Shown: in pieces, positions 52,438 to 60,407 of the stretch | Layout of the letters: every line of letters starts with the position of its first letter | Position numbering within the stretch: position 1 is the first letter of the stretch | Assembly (NCBI GenBank): GCA_902774245.1 | Contig: CACYHQ010000001.1 | Span: 228,654-292,653 of the forward strand | DNA from: an uncultured bacterium | GTDB lineage: Bacteria > Verrucomicrobiota > Lentisphaeria > Victivallales > UBA1829 | Direction of reading: 5' to 3' | DNA: 64,000 bases | The notes under the pieces: generated by a model | Databases searched by the model: none | What the model saw: the letters and a program-made list of their open reading frames with translations, nothing else | What the model was told of the DNA's origin: nothing | Position numbers and translations under genes: made by a program

Positions 52438-53270
52438 GCAAACATATCTTCACGCCCAACGGCAATACGCCGCTCTTCGTCAACGCCGCCGACGGCGCTC
52501 TCAGATTCATGTTCCCCGCGCCCGAGCGGTTCACCATCTCAAACGACGACATCCTCCGCATCGACGATTTCTTCGAGCCCTACATCATGCCGGACGGCTT
52601 GCCCGGCTTCTGGTCCGGGCTCCGTCCCGGGACCGACACCACACCCGCGCTCTACCTCAAAAAACGCGTCTACCCGACCGGCCTCGGATTCCGCACGCTC
52701 TTCTCCCGCGCGAATCCCTTCCGCCGCGCCGAATGGGCCGCCCTCGCCGCCGACGCCGGCGTCTCCACGCCCGCCGTCCTCGCCATCGGCATCCGCAGGA
52801 AAGGCCTCCTCATCAAGGCAGTCTATCTCGTCATGGAGGCAGTCTCCGACGCCGACGAGGTCACCGACATCTTCTGCCGCCCGAACGCCCGCGCACGCGT
52901 CGCGCTCTTCATTGAGGACAGTTCCCGCCTCATCGCCGCGCTCCACTCCGCCGAACTCTTCCACGGCGATTTCCGCCTCGCCCATTTCTACTACCGCGGC
53001 GCAGTCCTCTCCCTCTGGAATCCCGGCTGGCTTCAGTCCTGGTCCGGCCACCTCTCCGAACGCAGCATCCTGCGCGACCTGGGGTCCCTCGGCGCCGCGA
53101 TCTGCATCGAGGCCGCGAAACACCGTCCCGCGCTCGACGACTTCATCTCCTGCGACGCCACCGCCGAACTCCTCCTCGCCGCCTACGCCGAGGTCGCGCC
53201 CGGCTGGATCCCCCCGCTCGGACACCTCGTCCGCGTCATCGAGAAATACTGCGCGAAAAATTCCCGCTAA
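52434..53270 (+). CDS. WaaP-type kinase paralog, probable pseudokinase
   Basis: This 278-residue protein starts at ATG 52434, overlapping the previous stop (ATGA). It shares the kinase fold but its key positions differ: catalytic loop LFHGDFRLAHFYY keeps Asp179 but has His184 in place of Asn, and the metal motif reads LWNPGWL, with Asn196 for Asp. LYLKKRVYPTGLG supplies a Lys. It may be a pseudokinase partner of the active kinase or have altered chemistry. Both are likely co-expressed with ftsAZ and M28 on one transcript. Confidence 0.85.
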   Translation: MSKHIFTPNGNTPLFVNAADGALRFMFPAPERFTISNDDILRIDDFFEPYIMPDGLPGFWSGLRPGTDTTPALYLKKRVYPTGLGFRTLFSRANPFRRAEWAALAADAGVSTPAVLAIGIRRKGLLIKAVYLVMEAVSDADEVTDIFCRPNARARVALFIEDSSRLIAALHSAELFHGDFRLAHFYYRGAVLSLWNPGWLQSWSGHLSERSILRDLGSLGAAICIEAAKHRPALDDFISCDATAELLLAAYAEVAPGWIPPLGHLVRVIEKYCAKNSR

Positions 53271-53362
53271 GCCAGGCGCACAAGATAAGGATTATAGGGC
53301 GGACAGGGCGTATTTCTCCCAGTCCGCCTCATTTGTTGTCTTATCGGCCTTATTTGCCCTAT

Positions 53363-53640
53363 TGTGCGCGAGCGGTAGCCGCGCACTGCCGCAGTCCAGG
53401 GCTTGCCCTTGTGCGCAAGCGAAGCTGAGCGCACTACTGCCGTCAAGGGCTTGCCCTTGTGCGCAAGCGAAGCTGAGCGCACTACTGCCGTCAAGGCAAG
53501 CGAAGCTGAGCGCACTACTGCCGTCAAGGGCTTGCCCTTGTGCGCAAGCGAAGCTGAGCGCACTACTGCCGTCAAGGGCTTGCCTTTGTGCGCGAGCGGT
53601 AGCCGCGCACCGCCGCAGTCCGGGGCTTGCCCTGGCGGCA
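53363..53640. repeat. Palindromic tandem array B (47-48 nt unit, about 6 copies)
   Basis: Units begin at 53363, 53410, 53458, about 53495 (truncated to 33 nt), 53539 and 53587. Each has a first stem GTGCGC / GCGCAC, flanking a loop with AGCGAAGC (AGCGGTAGC and 7-bp stems in the two outer copies), then (CT)ACTGCCGTC, then a second stem AAGGGC / GCCCTT around TT. The outer units differ in arm bases but keep complementarity. The layout equals array A. There are no spacers. It lies in the gap between the pseudokinase stop and waaA; 53271-53362 shows nothing further. Confidence 0.9.
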
Positions 53641-53657
53641 CTCCCCACGTAAAGGGC

Positions 53658-53686
53658 TTGCCTTTTTCGGGAAAAAGATGTATATT
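53658..53686 (+). promoter_or_regulatory. Promoter of waaA inside the end of array B
   Basis: TTGCCT (53658-53663), 17 nt spacer, TATATT (53681-53686). The -35 lies in a residual hairpin AAAGGGC/TT/GCCTTT related to the second stem of array B. Confidence 0.65.
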
Positions 53687-53732
53687 ATATATCCTGTTTT
53701 GAATTCGATTTCACTCTAAAGGCAAGCCGCGC

Positions 53733-55007
53733 ATGCTGTTCTTCTATAATCTTTTCTTCCCGCTGGTGTTTCTGTTCTACCTGCCCGGCCTGATCGTGAA
53801 ATACATCCGGCGGTCCGGGTACAAGGCGACGTACCGCGAACGGTTCGGCATTTTCGGGGCGGCGCGGCGCCGCGAGCTGAAAGAATGGCGCGGCGCGGTG
53901 TGGCTTCACGCCGTGAGCGTGGGCGAGACGAACCTCACGCTGCCGCTGCTGAAGGCGTGGGCGGAGGCGGAACCGGACCGCAAGTTCATCCTGAGCACGA
54001 CGACGACCACGGCGCAGGAGATCGCGCGGAACAAGACCGATCCGGCGCGCGTAAAGGTCATTTTCTGCCCCATCGACTGGTGTTTCTTCGTGTGGTCCGC
54101 CATGCGCCTGATCCGCCCCTCGAAACTCGTGATCTTCGAGACCGAACTCTGGCCGCAGCTGATCTCGTCGGCGAAACGTTCCGGCGCGAAGCTCATGCTC
54201 GCGAATACGCGCATCTCCGACCATTCGTTCCGCGGATACCGCCGGTTCCGGTTCGTGATCGCGCCGATGCTCCGCAAGTTCGACCGCATCTGCGCGCAGA
54301 CCGAACTCGACCGCGAACGTCTGCTCGCGATCGCGCCCGGCATCGAAGAACGCGTCTCCGTGTGCGGCAACATCAAGTTCGACCAGGCCCCGCCCGCGGG
54401 CGACGGCGCGGACTTCCCCGCGCTCTTCGGCGAACAGGGCATCACGGTCCTGCTGGCGGCCTCCACGCACAGCCCGGAGGAACCGCTCATCCTCGACGCG
54501 TTCCTGGCTCTGCGGAAGGAATTCCCCGCCCTGCGGCTCGTGCTCGTGCCGCGCCACGCCGAACGCGGCAACGACATCGAAAAGATGATCCGCGACCGCA
54601 ATCTGAGCTACCACCGCCGGAGCAACGACACCGGCGACAAACAGGGATTTGCCGTGCTGCTGGCGGACACGACCGGCGAACTCGCGCGCCTCATCAAGGG
54701 CGCGGACCTCGTCATCATGGGCAAGACGCTCGCCGGGAACGACGAGGGACAGAACATCATCGAGCCCGCCGTCATGGGAAAGCCCGTGGTCTGCGGCCGC
54801 CAGCTGAAGAATTTCCGTCAGGCGCTCGACGCCCTCGTGAAGGGCGACGCCGTGCTGCGCGTGATGAAGGACAACGAGCTTGTCGGCGCGCTTCGCAGTC
54901 TGCTCGCCGATCCCGCAAAACGCCGCGAACTCGGCGAACGCGCCCGCGCCGTCATGCTGAAGAGCCGTGGCGCGCTGGAAAAGATCCTCGCCGAAATAAT
55001 TAAGTAA
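53733..55007 (+). CDS. waaA: Kdo transferase WaaA
   Basis: This 424-residue GT30 enzyme adds 3-deoxy-manno-octulosonic acid (Kdo) from CMP-Kdo to lipid A precursors. It has one N-terminal TM helix (FYNLFFPLVFLFYLPGL), the catalytic-Glu motif VSVGETN, ETELWPQ, ANTRISDHS, GNIKFD, AASTHSPEE, VPRHAER and FVAL-type C-terminal motif GKTLAGNDEGQNIIEPAV. All are GT30 hallmarks. The acceptor number (mono- or bifunctional) cannot be told. It shows that the cell makes LPS, in line with the kinase pair upstream. It has its own promoter and a hairpin plus T-run follows the stop. Confidence 0.95.
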   Translation: MLFFYNLFFPLVFLFYLPGLIVKYIRRSGYKATYRERFGIFGAARRRELKEWRGAVWLHAVSVGETNLTLPLLKAWAEAEPDRKFILSTTTTTAQEIARNKTDPARVKVIFCPIDWCFFVWSAMRLIRPSKLVIFETELWPQLISSAKRSGAKLMLANTRISDHSFRGYRRFRFVIAPMLRKFDRICAQTELDRERLLAIAPGIEERVSVCGNIKFDQAPPAGDGADFPALFGEQGITVLLAASTHSPEEPLILDAFLALRKEFPALRLVLVPRHAERGNDIEKMIRDRNLSYHRRSNDTGDKQGFAVLLADTTGELARLIKGADLVIMGKTLAGNDEGQNIIEPAVMGKPVVCGRQLKNFRQALDALVKGDAVLRVMKDNELVGALRSLLADPAKRRELGERARAVMLKSRGALEKILAEIIK

Positions 55008-55036
55008 CCCTGTTCCGCATCGGGTAACGGGTTTTT
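55008..55036 (+). terminator. Probable terminator after waaA
   Basis: CCC (55008-55010) with GTT and CC pairs against GG, AAC and GGG (to 55031) with single-base bulges, followed by five T. The stem is imperfect but sits right after the TAA. Confidence 0.5.
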
Positions 55037-55046
55037 CAAAAGTCTT

Positions 55047-55075
55047 TTGCGGTCCGCGTCTCGCGGCAGTATAAT
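55047..55075 (+). promoter_or_regulatory. Orphan promoter with no ORF downstream
   Basis: TTGCGG (55047-55052), 17 nt spacer, consensus TATAAT (55070-55075). Read on the plus strand it drives into the 3' end of the oppositely oriented GspC-like gene; no plus-strand gene follows. Confidence 0.6.
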
Positions 55076-55080
55076 TTATC

Positions 55081-55149
55081 GAACTCGTGCAAACGAGTTC
55101 ACCAAGGCAAGCGGATGCGAGCCCCCCCCGGACGCGAACGCGTCCTTCT
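55081..55149 (+). ncRNA. Candidate small RNA with two perfect hairpins
   Basis: GAACTCGT / ACGAGTTC (55081-55088, 55093-55100) forms an 8-bp stem with a 4-nt loop, directly downstream of the orphan promoter. GGACGCG / CGCGTCC (55130-55136, 55139-55145) is a second perfect 7-bp stem followed by TTCT, a weak terminator tail. No convincing ORF lies here. A short transcript of about 70 nt is a guess; the DNA could also be a protein-binding site. Confidence 0.35.
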
Positions 55150-55171
55150 CCACAGCAGGACATAGACGGTA

Positions 55172-56380
55172 TCAGAACCCTCCGAAGCCGCCCATACCTC
55201 CGCCACCGAAACCGCCTCCTCCGAAGCCACCGGCACCACCACCGAAACCTCCGGCACCACCACCGAAACCTCCGGCACCGCCACCGAAACCGCCTGCTCC
55301 TCCGCCGAAGTCCATGCCGCCGCCGAAGCCGCCCATGCCGCCGCCGAAACCTCCTGCTCCGCCGCCGAAGTCCATGCCACCGAAGCCGCCCATGCCGCCG
55401 CCGAAACCGCCCATGCCGCCGCCGAAGTCCATGCCACCGCCAAAGCCGCCCATGCCTCCGCCAAAGCCGCCCATGCCGAATCCACCCATTCCGAATCCGC
55501 CCATGCCGAATCCGGCCATCGCGTTGTTTCCGGCCGTATTCCCCATGGAGAGCTCGATCGTTTCCTGGTTGCGCGTGAGCGTGGCGGTCGAACGCGTCAC
55601 GGCCGCGAGCGTGTAGCCGTTCGGGAGCGTTTCGCCGATGCGGAAATACTGTTTGTTGGAATTGGACGCGTTCGCCGTGGCCGTGATACCGTCCGCGGAC
55701 AGTCCGTCGCGGCCCATGGCGCGCTGCTGATTCTGGTTTTGCAGGAGCTCAATCTGTTCATTGGAACGCGCCAGGCGCTGACGGAGCAGATCGGTCTGCT
55801 GTGCCGTCACGCCGGGGCTCTGCTGCAGCGCCTGAAGCAGGGAGGCCAGTTCCGCACGGTTCTCGAGCGCCTGCTGCATCTGCTGTTCCTGCGCCGCCGC
55901 AAGCTCTTCGGCGTTGGGCGTGTTGTTGTTCCGGTTGTTATTGTTGTTGCGTCCGGGCTGCTGCCACATGTTGTTCATCATCTGCATGCCGCGCTGGAGG
56001 ATGATCGCTCCGGCGACTCTGCCGATAGTGAACGTGCCGACGAGCGTCATGTCGCCGCGGTTGACCGGCATGGCCGCCATTCTGTTGTTGTTCGCGGTCG
56101 CCTTCGGGGCGCGTTCGGGGTCGAAGATGTTCAGCGCCACGGTCGTCGCGATCTGATTGTCCGTCGACATGGGAACAGGCGCGGGATTGAACCCGAATCC
56201 GAATTGCGGAAACGTCTGCTGCACCGTGACCGGCCGGACCTGCGGCGTCGATGCGCGGCGTTCTTTCTTTACCGATGTCGCCACTTCGGCTTCCGCCGTT
56301 GGCTCGCTCAGCCATTCGTATCCGTAAAACGCGGCAAAAGCCGCCAGGATCAGATTGGCACAGATCAGGATCGTTCTCAT
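55172..56380 (-). CDS. GspC-like type II secretion protein with glycine-rich tail
   Basis: This 402-residue protein has an N-terminal TM helix (about 2-20) and a periplasmic part with GspC homology-region features: ALNIFDPERAPK (about 82-93), MTLVGTFTIGRVAGAIIL (about 111-128) and, after a coiled-coil insert rich in Gln (about 155-220), YFRIGETLPNGYTLAAV and RNQETIELSMG (to about 280). GspC links the inner-membrane platform to the secretin in type II secretion. The C-terminal 115 residues are almost all Gly, Met and Phe (repeats of GGFGGGMGG, MDFGGG). No other T2SS gene lies near. The tail is encoded by tandem DNA repeats. Confidence 0.8.
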   Translation of the reverse strand: MRTILICANLILAAFAAFYGYEWLSEPTAEAEVATSVKKERRASTPQVRPVTVQQTFPQFGFGFNPAPVPMSTDNQIATTVALNIFDPERAPKATANNNRMAAMPVNRGDMTLVGTFTIGRVAGAIILQRGMQMMNNMWQQPGRNNNNNRNNNTPNAEELAAAQEQQMQQALENRAELASLLQALQQSPGVTAQQTDLLRQRLARSNEQIELLQNQNQQRAMGRDGLSADGITATANASNSNKQYFRIGETLPNGYTLAAVTRSTATLTRNQETIELSMGNTAGNNAMAGFGMGGFGMGGFGMGGFGGGMGGFGGGMDFGGGMGGFGGGMGGFGGMDFGGGAGGFGGGMGGFGGGMDFGGGAGGFGGGAGGFGGGAGGFGGGAGGFGGGGFGGGGMGGFGGF

Positions 56381-56784
56381 TTCCCGTTCTCCTTCATAGT
56401 TTGGGGCGTTGAGGGGCGTGACTCCGTTTCCCGGGGGTGTGGCGGAGGAACGGCCTCTGCCGGGAAGGAGGAGATTTCGCCGGGATTATTGCGGATATAA
56501 TACCGTTTCTAAATCAAATAACGTTCCGGCGCGGCGTTTTATTGTGCCGGAAAGAAAGTTTTTTATTTTTAAAATACTGTCGCTCTTAAATTTATCTCTA
56601 TTTTCACATCTTTCCGTCTCACCAAAACATTCGGAACAAAAAACTGCTCAATTTCCCCATACATTCCCCGCCTCACAACATCTGCAATTGTCCGCCATTT
56701 CCTCCTGCACACCGCGAACAGCATGCGTTTTATAAAGCAACATCGAACGCTCTGAGCTTTTTTCCTCAATCTCTCTGTTCGAAC
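56381..56784. other. Long intergenic stretch without a supported gene
   Basis: This 400-nt stretch before the FMN riboswitch promoter is AT-richer than the coding DNA, especially at 56510-56780. A minus-strand frame of 66 codons (56569-56769) shows no family resemblance, Shine-Dalgarno site or GC bias of a gene. A TATAAT at 56496-56501 lacks a matching -35. Nothing else is identified. Confidence 0.5.
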
Positions 56785-56813
56785 TTGACAAAGCCCTCAT
56801 GCGCGTGTATATT
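56785..56813 (+). promoter_or_regulatory. Promoter of the riboflavin operon
   Basis: Consensus TTGACA (56785-56790), 17 nt spacer and TATATT (56808-56813), about 30 nt upstream of the FMN riboswitch. Confidence 0.85.
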
Positions 56814-56844
56814 ATAACTTGCATTTTTAACAGACACATTGCAG

Positions 56845-56999
56845 TCATTCGGGGTTTGGTGAAAGTCCAGACCGGCGGTGATAGTCCGCGAACCGGCGCA
56901 GGCCGGCCGACGTGGTGGAATTCCACGACCGACGGTGAACGGACCGCACGCAGGCGCACTCGGCGCGGCGGGCGGCGAGGCAGTCCGGAAGAGAGAATC
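56845..56999 (+). promoter_or_regulatory. FMN riboswitch (RFN element)
   Basis: The conserved RFN blocks occur in order: TTCGGGG, GGTGAAAGTCC, GACCGGCGGTGATAGTCCGCGA, then GGCCGACGTGGTGGAATTCC, CGACCGACGGTGAA and AGTCCGGAAGAGAGAA (given as separate pieces). An extra GC-rich hairpin sits between the last two blocks, at the variable arm. FMN binding normally lowers expression of riboflavin genes by terminating transcription or hiding the ribosome site. It leads ribBA. Confidence 0.95.
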
Positions 57000-57070
57000 A
57001 TTGCAGCGTCGCAGATGTTCTTTAGGCGAAGATCCCGATACCGCAGAACAAATTACGAGGTCAATCGAGA

Positions 57071-58261
57071 ATGGACAGCAGGTTCGACACCGTGGAAAGC
57101 GTCCTGGAGGACGTGCGCGCAGGTCGGCTCGTGATCGTCACGGACGACGAGAAACGGGAAAACGAAGGCGATCTGGTGTGCGCGGCGGAAAAGATCACGC
57201 CGGAACATGTGAACTTCATGATCACTCATGCGCGCGGACTCGTGTGCGCCCCGATCACCGAGGCGCGGGCAAAGGAACTCGGCATCTACCGCGCGCCTTC
57301 CACCGACCACTTCAAGACGGCGTTCACCGAGAGCGTCGACGTCCTGACCGGCACCACCGGCATCAGCGCGGCCGACCGCGCAGCCACCATCAAGGCGCTG
57401 CTCGATCCGACGGCGAAACGCGAAGACTTCGGCATCCCCGGGCACGTGTTCCCCATCGCGGCGCGTCCCGGCGGCGTGCTCCAGCGCACCGGACACACCG
57501 AGGCGTCCGTCGATCTCGCTCGCCTTGCCGGACTTCAGCCCGCGGCGGTCATCTGCGAAATCACGAAGGACGACGGCACGATGGCGCGTCTGGACGACCT
57601 CGCGGCGTTCAAGGAGAAATTCGGGCTCAAGCTCTGCTCCATCGCGTCCCTTATCGAATACCGCCGCAGGAAGGAAAAGCTCGTGGAGGAGGAACTCTGC
57701 GTGAAGCTCCCGACCGCGTACGGCGATTTCATGCTCCACATGTTCCGCTCCAAGCTCGACGACGCATGCCATCTGGCGCTGACCCTCGGCGACGTCGCAT
57801 CCGCGAAATCCGTGCTCGTCCGCATGCACAGCGAATGCCTTACGGGCGACGTCTTCGGATCCATGCGCTGCGACTGCGGCGACCAGCTCCACACGGCCAT
57901 GCGCATGATCGCGAAGGAAGGCGCGGGCGTGCTCGTCTATCTGCGTCAGGAAGGGCGCGGCATCGGCCTCGCGAACAAGCTCCGCGCGTACAAGCTCCAG
58001 GAGGAAGGGTGCGACACCGTCGAGGCGAACCTCCGCCTCGGATTCCCGCCCGACCTCCGCGAATACGGCATCGGCGCGCAGATCCTGCTCGACCTCGGCG
58101 TGAAACATCTCCGCCTGCTCACGAACAACCCGATGAAGGTGGTCGGCATCGACGGCTACGGGCTCGTCATCGACGAACGCGTCCCCATCGTGATCAAGCC
58201 GGGCGAGTTCAACAAGCATTACCTGGACACGAAACGCGAGAAAATGGGGCATCTCATCTGA
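57071..58261 (+). CDS. ribBA: RibBA: DHBP synthase plus GTP cyclohydrolase II
   Basis: This 396-residue bifunctional enzyme feeds both branches of riboflavin synthesis. The N-terminal RibB domain (to about 205) makes dihydroxybutanone phosphate from ribulose-5-phosphate: [34 protein letters not shown] and [16 protein letters not shown]. The C-terminal RibA domain (about 210-396) opens [24 protein letters not shown] (in pieces; zinc Cys), [16 protein letters not shown] and LLTNNPMKV. Both active sites look complete. It follows the FMN riboswitch and is the first gene of ribBA-ribH-nusB-ftsY-aroA. Confidence 0.97.
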   Translation: MDSRFDTVESVLEDVRAGRLVIVTDDEKRENEGDLVCAAEKITPEHVNFMITHARGLVCAPITEARAKELGIYRAPSTDHFKTAFTESVDVLTGTTGISAADRAATIKALLDPTAKREDFGIPGHVFPIAARPGGVLQRTGHTEASVDLARLAGLQPAAVICEITKDDGTMARLDDLAAFKEKFGLKLCSIASLIEYRRRKEKLVEEELCVKLPTAYGDFMLHMFRSKLDDACHLALTLGDVASAKSVLVRMHSECLTGDVFGSMRCDCGDQLHTAMRMIAKEGAGVLVYLRQEGRGIGLANKLRAYKLQEEGCDTVEANLRLGFPPDLREYGIGAQILLDLGVKHLRLLTNNPMKVVGIDGYGLVIDERVPIVIKPGEFNKHYLDTKREKMGHLI

Positions 58262-58327
58262 CCCCGCCGCCAAAAAAAACGAACTGAATTCACAACGAAA
58301 AATCAACATACATCAGGAGAAACCATC

Positions 58328-58804
58328 ATGGCCAAAGACGAACTCACCGTACTCGAAGGCAACCTCAGCGCAGCCGGACTCAAGATCGCCGTCGTGTGCG
58401 CACGTTTCAATGAATTCTTCGTCTCCAAACTTTTCAGCGGCGCGGTCGACGCGATCGTCCGTCACGGCGGCAGCCGCGCGAACATCACCCAGGCATGGGT
58501 GCCCGGTTCCTTCGAACTCCCGTTCGCAGTCTCCAAGCTCGCGAAAAGCGGCAAGTACGACGCCGTGATTGCGCTCGGCGTGGTCATCCAGGGCGCGACC
58601 GCCCACGCCTCCACGATCTACAGCCAGGTCTCGAAATCCCTCGCCCAGATCGGCATGGAAAGCGGCGTCCCGGTCATCTACGGCGTCGTCACGGTCGAAA
58701 ACATCGAACAGGCCATCGAACGCTCCGGCACCAAGGCGGGCAACCGCGGCGCGGACGCGGCCGTCGCCGCGATCGAAATGGCGAACCTGAACAAGAAACT
58801 CTGA
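58328..58804 (+). CDS. ribH: Lumazine synthase RibH
   Basis: This 158-residue enzyme joins dihydroxybutanone phosphate with the pyrimidine intermediate to form lumazine, the penultimate riboflavin step, and usually forms a 60-mer or pentamer. Motifs: VVCARFNEFF, WVPGSFELPF, ALGVVIQGATAHASTI (in part; active His region) and YGVVTVENIEQAIERSGTKAGN-RG near the C-terminus. It lies 66 nt after ribBA and 51 nt before nusB. Confidence 0.97.
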   Translation: MAKDELTVLEGNLSAAGLKIAVVCARFNEFFVSKLFSGAVDAIVRHGGSRANITQAWVPGSFELPFAVSKLAKSGKYDAVIALGVVIQGATAHASTIYSQVSKSLAQIGMESGVPVIYGVVTVENIEQAIERSGTKAGNRGADAAVAAIEMANLNKKL

Positions 58805-58855
58805 GCCGCCCCTGCCCTTTTCTCCAGAATCCAGCCCATTTATCCCTGAATTGCT

Positions 58856-59419
58856 ATGAACACAGAATCTGATTTTGAACACGAAGCCGGAGACGCCGCC
58901 CCGGAAAAACACGCCGCGAACGGCAAAAAATCGCATCAGCCGCATTTCCAGCCGCACCAGCACTTCAAACGCCTTGGCCGCGAACTCGCGATGCAGTATC
59001 TTTTCGAGTGCGATATCCGGGACAGCGTGACCGAGCCGAACACGATGGAGGATTTCTGGGCGCAGGCCGAGGAATCCGGCGAGTTCACCGATGCACGCGT
59101 CTTCCGCCGCGCCAGAGCCTACGCCGAAAACCTGATCGCCAACGCGCAGGCCAACGACGACGTAATCACCGGCTACCTCGGCAAGTTCTCCGAGAAATGG
59201 GACGTGGACCGCATGTCCGCCGTGGACCGCAACATCATGAAGGTGGCCGTGGCGGAGATGCTGTACTGCCCCGAGATCCCCCACGTGGTGAGCATCGACG
59301 AGGCGATCGAGATCGCAAAGGATTTCAGCGACGAGAAGTCCGGCGTCTTCATCAACGGCATCCTGAACGGCATCAAGAACGAGATCGAAAAGAATCCCGC
59401 CGGCGGCAAAGCGGAGTAA
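58856..59419 (+). CDS. nusB: Transcription antitermination factor NusB
   Basis: This 187-residue RNA-binding protein helps antitermination of rRNA operons with NusE and other factors. An N-terminal extension of about 38 residues rich in His/Lys/Glu (KNGKKSHQPHFQPHQHF) precedes the NusB fold: RLGRELAMQYLFECD, YAENLIANAQ, SAVDRNIMKVAVAEML and SIDEAIEIAKDFSDEKSGVFINGILN (C-terminal core in pieces). The pairing ribH-nusB is widespread. Stop lies 6 nt before ftsY. Confidence 0.95.
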   Translation: MNTESDFEHEAGDAAPEKHAANGKKSHQPHFQPHQHFKRLGRELAMQYLFECDIRDSVTEPNTMEDFWAQAEESGEFTDARVFRRARAYAENLIANAQANDDVITGYLGKFSEKWDVDRMSAVDRNIMKVAVAEMLYCPEIPHVVSIDEAIEIAKDFSDEKSGVFINGILNGIKNEIEKNPAGGKAE

Positions 59420-59425
59420 CGGAAC

Positions 59426-60373
59426 ATGTTTTCCATCTTCTCCAAATTCAAAAACGGCCTCCAGAAGACCGCGGTCGCCGTCAACCGGAAGATCGCCGGG
59501 CTCTTCACCGGGAATAAAGAGTGGACCGAAGAGGATTTCGCCGAACTCGAAAAGACCCTGATCGGCACCGACCTCGGCATGTCCGCCTCGCGCACCATCG
59601 TGCAGAACATCCGCGAACGCTACAAGCTCGGCGAGCTCAAATCGTCCGACGACATCTCCCGCGTGGCCGCCGCCGAACTCAAGAAGATCCTCTCCAAGGG
59701 CGCGCGCGCCATGCGGAAGAACCCGGACGGCGTGACCGTGCTCCTCTTCGTCGGCGTGAACGGAAGCGGCAAGACCACCACCATCGGCAAGCTCGCAGCC
59801 GCGCTCACGCAGGACGGCAGCCGCGTCATGCTCGGCGCGTGCGACACCTTCCGCGCGGCGGCCGTCGAACAGCTCACGCTGTGGGCCGAACGCACTGGCA
59901 GCCAGATCGTCGCGGCGAAACAGGGCGCGGACCCCGCGTCCGTGGCGTTCGACGCCGTGAAGTCCGCCGTCGCGAAGGGCGTGGACTACCTGCTCATCGA
60001 CACCGCCGGACGCCAGCAGAACCGCAAGAACCTGATGGACGAACTGGCGAAAGTCACGCGCATCATCAACAAGGTCCTGCCCGGCGCGCCGCACGAGACC
60101 ATCCTCACCATCGACGCCAGCCACGGCAGCAATTCCATCGCCCAGGCGCGCGAGTTCGCCTCCGTCTCCGGCGCGTCCGCCATGGTCCTCACCAAAATGG
60201 ACGGCACCGGAAAAGGCGGAGCCGCCTGCGCCGCGCAGCGCGAATTCGGCCTGCCCATCCTCTTCGTCGGCCTCGGCGAACAGCCGGACGACCTGCAGGT
60301 CTTCGACCCGGAGACCTACGCAAACGCGATCTTCCCGCCGGACGCCGGCGCCGCGGCGGAATCCGAACCGTAA
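59426..60373 (+). CDS. ftsY: Signal recognition particle receptor FtsY
   Basis: This 315-residue GTPase docks SRP-ribosome complexes to the membrane. It has the N domain (to about 90, DFAELEKTLIGTDLGM) and G domain: GVNGSGKTTTIGKLAA (G1), DTFRAAAVEQL, DTAGRQQNRKNLMDEL (G3), TKMDGTGKGGA (G4) and the terminal FVGLGEQPDDLQVF. It lacks the long acidic A domain of E. coli FtsY, as do many bacteria, and instead starts with a short basic amphipathic stretch (FSIFSKFKNGLQK). It follows nusB by 6 nt. Confidence 0.97.
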   Translation: MFSIFSKFKNGLQKTAVAVNRKIAGLFTGNKEWTEEDFAELEKTLIGTDLGMSASRTIVQNIRERYKLGELKSSDDISRVAAAELKKILSKGARAMRKNPDGVTVLLFVGVNGSGKTTTIGKLAAALTQDGSRVMLGACDTFRAAAVEQLTLWAERTGSQIVAAKQGADPASVAFDAVKSAVAKGVDYLLIDTAGRQQNRKNLMDELAKVTRIINKVLPGAPHETILTIDASHGSNSIAQAREFASVSGASAMVLTKMDGTGKGGAACAAQREFGLPILFVGLGEQPDDLQVFDPETYANAIFPPDAGAAAESEP

Positions 60374-60407
60374 CATCCAAGCCGGAATCACACGGAGTTC
60401 TTCCACT

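Noticed and set aside
53363..53640. CRISPR array
   Set aside because: Units are contiguous with no variable spacers, and each carries two internal hairpins. The same holds for the array at 26569.
53267..53702. Short repetitive frames on both strands across array B
   Set aside because: They translate the 47-48 nt repeats (period divisible by three), with no start signals and no homology; the DNA is a palindromic array.
55172..55510. Separate minisatellite repeat element
   Set aside because: The repeats are the in-frame coding sequence of the Gly/Met/Phe tail of the GspC-like protein, so they are described with that gene.
56569..56769. Minus-strand frame of 66 codons in the gap before the riboswitch
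   Set aside because: It lacks a ribosome site, family features and the codon bias of this genome.
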